DNA of 64,000 nucleotides from Bradyrhizobium sp. LMTR 3 (GTDB taxonomy: Bacteria > Pseudomonadota > Alphaproteobacteria > Rhizobiales > Xanthobacteraceae), in contig NZ_MAXC01000046.1 of assembly GCF_001693485.1 (NCBI RefSeq), positions 124,001-188,000 on the forward strand, written 5' to 3'. Shown here piece by piece: positions 60,967 to 64,000 of the stretch. Position 1 is the stretch's first letter. Each line of letters begins with the position of its first letter. A model generated the notes under the pieces. That model did not search any database and was not told the DNA's origin. It saw only the letters and a list, made by a program, of their open reading frames with translations. The translations under genes were made by a program, and so were the position numbers.

Positions 60967-63900
60967 ATGGTGGTTCGATTGATGGTCTCATTTGCGTCGG
61001 GTCTCTCATCGGCCATCAAGTCGTGCACCAGCGATTTTCGAGCTTCCGCCAGCTCGATCGTGCTTCTGTGGGGCTTGGGTTGCGCGCAGCCGTCGATGGC
61101 GCAATCGCTGCCCGCCGGCGGAACGGTGGTGAGCGGGAACGTTGCGATCGGCTGGACGTCGCCGACCAATCTGACAGTTGCCCAATCGAGCCGCACCGGC
61201 ATCGTCAACTGGTCAAGCTTTTCGGTCGGGCAGGGCAACCAGGTCCAATTCAACAACGGCAGCGGTGCGACACTCAACCGTGTGACCGGGAATGTGCCGT
61301 CGTCGATCAACGGCGTGGTGTCCGCGACCGGCTCGGTCTATCTCGTCAACCCGTCGGGAATCGTGGTCGGACCGACCGGCGTGGTCAAGACCGGCGGCAG
61401 TTTCGTCGCTTCGACGCTCGATGTTGGGGATGCGGACTTCCGCGCCGGCGGATCGCTGACCTTCAGCGGCAATAGCAAGGCCTCGGTCGTTAATCTCGGC
61501 AAGATCGGGTCTTCGAACGGCGACGTCGTACTGATCGCGCGCCAGGTTCGCAACGACGGCTCGCTGACCGCGCGCAATGGCACCGCCGCGATGGCCTCCG
61601 GCAGTGAGGTGCTGCTGAGTGACGGCTCGCTCGGCAATGGCAAGGTGCTGGTGCGGCGTCCGGCGCAGAATGGCGAGATCCGCAACAGCGGCGCCGTCCG
61701 CGCCGCGGAAGTGGAATTGCGCGCCAATGGCGGCAACGTCTATGCGCTCGCGGGCAACACTGGGCGTGCGATCTCGGCAACGGGTTTTGCCAGCAAGGGC
61801 GGACGAATTTTCCTCACCGCCGAGGGCGGTTCGGTCAACGTGACGCAGAAGGTCGTAGCGCGGCGCATTCAGGCAGACGCTGCGCCGGCGCGCGCAGCCG
61901 TCGCCGGGCGGCGCGCGTTTACCGGCGGCGACGTCGTCGTCGGCGCCGACAAGGTCGTGGTTGGCGGCACCATCACTGCAAAAGGCCGCGGCGGCGCAGG
62001 CGGCACCGTCGTAGTGACGGGGAAGGATGTCACGCTCACGTCAGGCGCTAGGATCAACGCCAGCGGAACATCGGGCGGCACCGTGGTGATCGGTGGCGAC
62101 CGCGCCGGCGGATCGGACGCCATGCTGAAGTTTCTGCCGCAGACCATCACCAATGCGCAGACCACGACGGTCGAGGCGGGTGCGACGATCACCGCAGACG
62201 GCACATCGGGCGTGGGCGGCAATGTGGTGGTGTGGTCGGACGGCACAACGTCGTTTGCCGGCGCGATCAGTGCCAATGGTCTGCGCGGCGGCTTCATTGA
62301 GACCTCGGGGCATACGCTCAACTTCAATGGCGGCAGCATCAATGCCGGCCGCGGCGGCACCTGGTTGCTCGATCCCGTCGATCTCACGATCGATGCGACG
62401 CTTGCCGGCACCATCGCGACCACGCTCAACGCGGGCAGCAACGTTACCCAGGAGACGAACGCGTCCGGCACCGGCGGCTATGGCGACATCACCGTGGCAA
62501 GCGGCATCAACTGGTCGACCGACGCGACGCTGACGCTCAGCGCCTATCGCAACATCGCGGTCAACGCCAACATCGCGAGCACCGGCGGCGGCGGTGTCGT
62601 GCTGCGCGCCGACAATGCCGGCACAGGCACCGGCACCGCGACGTTCGGCGGCGGCCAGATATCGACGGCGGGGATAGTCTCGATCTTCTACAATCCGACC
62701 GGCAGCAATTCGACCGTCAACGCCACTAAGTATACGGCGCCGACGCAGACGAATTTCAGCGGCAACGTCACCGGCGGCGGCACGCTCAACACCTACATGC
62801 TGGTTAACACCGTCTACGACCTGCAGAACATGAAGAACAGCCTGGCCGGCACCTATGCGCTCGGCCGCGACATCGATGCCGGCATCACGTCCGGCTGGAA
62901 TAGCGGCGCCGGTTTCGAGCCGATCGGTGCCGGCGTCACCTTCAACGGAAACCTGGATGGCCTGGGCCACACGATCTCAGGCCTCTTCATCAATCGGATA
63001 ACCCAAAACGTCGGGCTGATCAGCTATCTCGGCACTGCCGGCACGGTGAGCAATGTCGGCGTCATCGGTGCGACCGTAACCGGAAGGACGGCTGTCGGCG
63101 CGGTCGTCGGCTCGAACTACGGGACGGTCACGAATGTCTACTCGAGCGGATCGGTCACCGCCACCGAGGCCGGCGCCGGCGGTCTCGTCGGCTACAACTT
63201 TCAGACCGTGTCGAATGCCTATTCGAACAGCGCCGTGAGCGGACCGCTCTACGTTGGCGGCGCCGTTGGGCTGAACAATGTCACCAATCTCGGCGGCAAC
63301 TTGACCGCCGGCTCGATTTCACAGATCTATGCGACGGGCGCCGTGAGCGGCCCGAGCTATGTCGGCGGGCTGGTCGGCTTCAACGGCGGCTCCGTCACGG
63401 CGTCCTACTGGGACACTTATACGAGCGGGCAGGCGTCCGGCATCGGCAGCGGCTCGGGCAGCGTGACGGCCGTGACCAGCGACCCCGCGCAATCAGCCGC
63501 GGCCAACTACGCCTTCAAGCAGAGCGCCTACGGCAGCTTCAGCTTTCCGGGAACGGACACGACCGGCTGGTTCATGGTCGACGGCCAGACCAGGCCGTTC
63601 GGCCGCTGGGAATACCAAACCACCATAACCAACGCGCACCAGCTTCAGTTGATGGCGATGAATCTCGGCGCGAGCTACACACTGGCCAGCGACATCGATC
63701 TCGGTCCCGCGCTTGCGGCGGTCGGCGGAAAATATCCCGGCATGTGGTCGTCGGCCGGCTTCTCGCCGATCGGCGATTTGTCCAACCAGTTTACCGGCAA
63801 CTTCGACGGGCAGGGTCATGTGATCTCAAACCTGATGATCAACCGGCCATCGACTAACTATGTCGGTCTTTTCGGATACACCTCAGCCGGCGCCGCGCTA

Positions 63901-64000
63901 CGCAATGTGAGCTTGCAGACCGCAACCATCGCTGGCGCGGCGCGCGTCGGTACCTTGGCTGGCCTGGCGAAGGGGTCCGTCAGCAATGCTTCCGCGACCG
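60967..64000 (+). CDS. Large haemagglutinin-type (TpsA-like) adhesin, 5' part
   Basis: The frame is open from ATG 60967 to the end of the window (over 1,010 codons) and continues beyond. A long signal peptide ends near residue 45 (VLLWGLGCAQPSMA). Residues about 46-180 are the haemagglutinin activity/TPS domain: GNVAIGWTSPTNLTVAQSS, TGIVNWSSFSVGQGNQVQF, VYLVNPSGIVVGPTGVV. From about 300 a long beta-helix of Gly/Thr/Ser/Val/Asn repeats follows, with GLUG-type GAGGLVGYN and YVGGLVGFNGG in the later part. TpsA proteins leave the cell through a TpsB partner, not seen here. ATG 60982 is an alternative start. Confidence 0.85.
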   Translation, partial: MVVRLMVSFASGLSSAIKSCTSDFRASASSIVLLWGLGCAQPSMAQSLPAGGTVVSGNVAIGWTSPTNLTVAQSSRTGIVNWSSFSVGQGNQVQFNNGSGATLNRVTGNVPSSINGVVSATGSVYLVNPSGIVVGPTGVVKTGGSFVASTLDVGDADFRAGGSLTFSGNSKASVVNLGKIGSSNGDVVLIARQVRNDGSLTARNGTAAMASGSEVLLSDGSLGNGKVLVRRPAQNGEIRNSGAVRAAEVELRANGGNVYALAGNTGRAISATGFASKGGRIFLTAEGGSVNVTQKVVARRIQADAAPARAAVAGRRAFTGGDVVVGADKVVVGGTITAKGRGGAGGTVVVTGKDVTLTSGARINASGTSGGTVVIGGDRAGGSDAMLKFLPQTITNAQTTTVEAGATITADGTSGVGGNVVVWSDGTTSFAGAISANGLRGGFIETSGHTLNFNGGSINAGRGGTWLLDPVDLTIDATLAGTIATTLNAGSNVTQETNASGTGGYGDITVASGINWSTDATLTLSAYRNIAVNANIASTGGGGVVLRADNAGTGTGTATFGGGQISTAGIVSIFYNPTGSNSTVNATKYTAPTQTNFSGNVTGGGTLNTYMLVNTVYDLQNMKNSLAGTYALGRDIDAGITSGWNSGAGFEPIGAGVTFNGNLDGLGHTISGLFINRITQNVGLISYLGTAGTVSNVGVIGATVTGRTAVGAVVGSNYGTVTNVYSSGSVTATEAGAGGLVGYNFQTVSNAYSNSAVSGPLYVGGAVGLNNVTNLGGNLTAGSISQIYATGAVSGPSYVGGLVGFNGGSVTASYWDTYTSGQASGIGSGSGSVTAVTSDPAQSAAANYAFKQSAYGSFSFPGTDTTGWFMVDGQTRPFGRWEYQTTITNAHQLQLMAMNLGASYTLASDIDLGPALAAVGGKYPGMWSSAGFSPIGDLSNQFTGNFDGQGHVISNLMINRPSTNYVGLFGYTSAGAALRNVSLQTATIAGAARVGTLAGLAKGSVSNASAT

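Overview
The window is about 64 kb of GC-rich alphaproteobacterial chromosome. Gene content (groESL with CIRCE operators, two phasins, Usg, DUF3126, several DUF families common in Rhizobiales, an Anbu operon) and the type of interspersed palindromic repeats point to Bradyrhizobium or a close relative. This assignment comes from recognised families and repeats, not from a database search. No phage, plasmid, transposase or CRISPR array is visible. The sequence looks like core chromosome with many intergenic repeats and a few decayed gene ends.

Layout. 1-2951: end of an ABC-2 permease, a membrane class III cyclase and a PhzF-like isomerase. 3100-6745: DUF488, a Bug/TctC solute-binding protein, DUF72, a phasin-like protein and a small membrane protein. 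6992-9844: a GT2-GtrA polyprenyl-phosphate glycosyltransferase and a GT39 membrane glycosyltransferase. 9860-14763: a FecR-like protein with an EF-hand-like loop co-transcribed with a CHASE2 cyclase, then DUF899 and a DUF2778 L,D-transpeptidase-like protein. 14764-15750: repeat-filled intergenic DNA. 15751-17800: Crp/Fnr regulator, two small proteins and a second phasin. 18165-20210: groES-groEL behind two CIRCE-like operators. 20592-22959: Usg, a cupin with a histone-H1-like tail and a nucleoside transporter. 23062-28446: the Anbu operon (circularly permuted ATP-grasp, alpha-E, transglutaminase, Anbu protease) followed by an SDR.

28666-34675: CinA-like protein, Gpt, an uncharacterised protein, a MetE-like methyltransferase, an HCCA isomerase with a quinone oxidoreductase, and a crotonase. 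34810-46158: a peptide/amide uptake and hydrolysis cluster (amidase, two M20 hydrolases, M81/MlrC-like peptidase, DppBCDF-type ABC transporter) with its binding protein divergently transcribed. 46247-54870: small proteins, hydrolases, PlsC, a TMEM175-like channel, a tRNA-Leu(UAA) gene split by a group I intron, a lipoprotein, an FAD monooxygenase with a CHCC zinc finger, and membrane proteins. 55077-60691: cysE, DUF3126, gene remnants, a gamma-carbonic anhydrase, a coupled pair of tiny genes (RHH-like and RMF/CrpP-like) and a secreted low-complexity protein. From 60967 a large haemagglutinin-type adhesin runs off the end.

The strongest items are the intron-split tRNA-Leu(UAA) (48842-49167) and the Anbu operon, which has been opened by repeats and by the tail of a dead peptide-binding-protein gene. 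Secondary leads are the FecR/EF-hand-CHASE2-cyclase pair, the H1-tailed cupin, the ATGA-coupled tiny gene pair and the peptide-hydrolase cluster.
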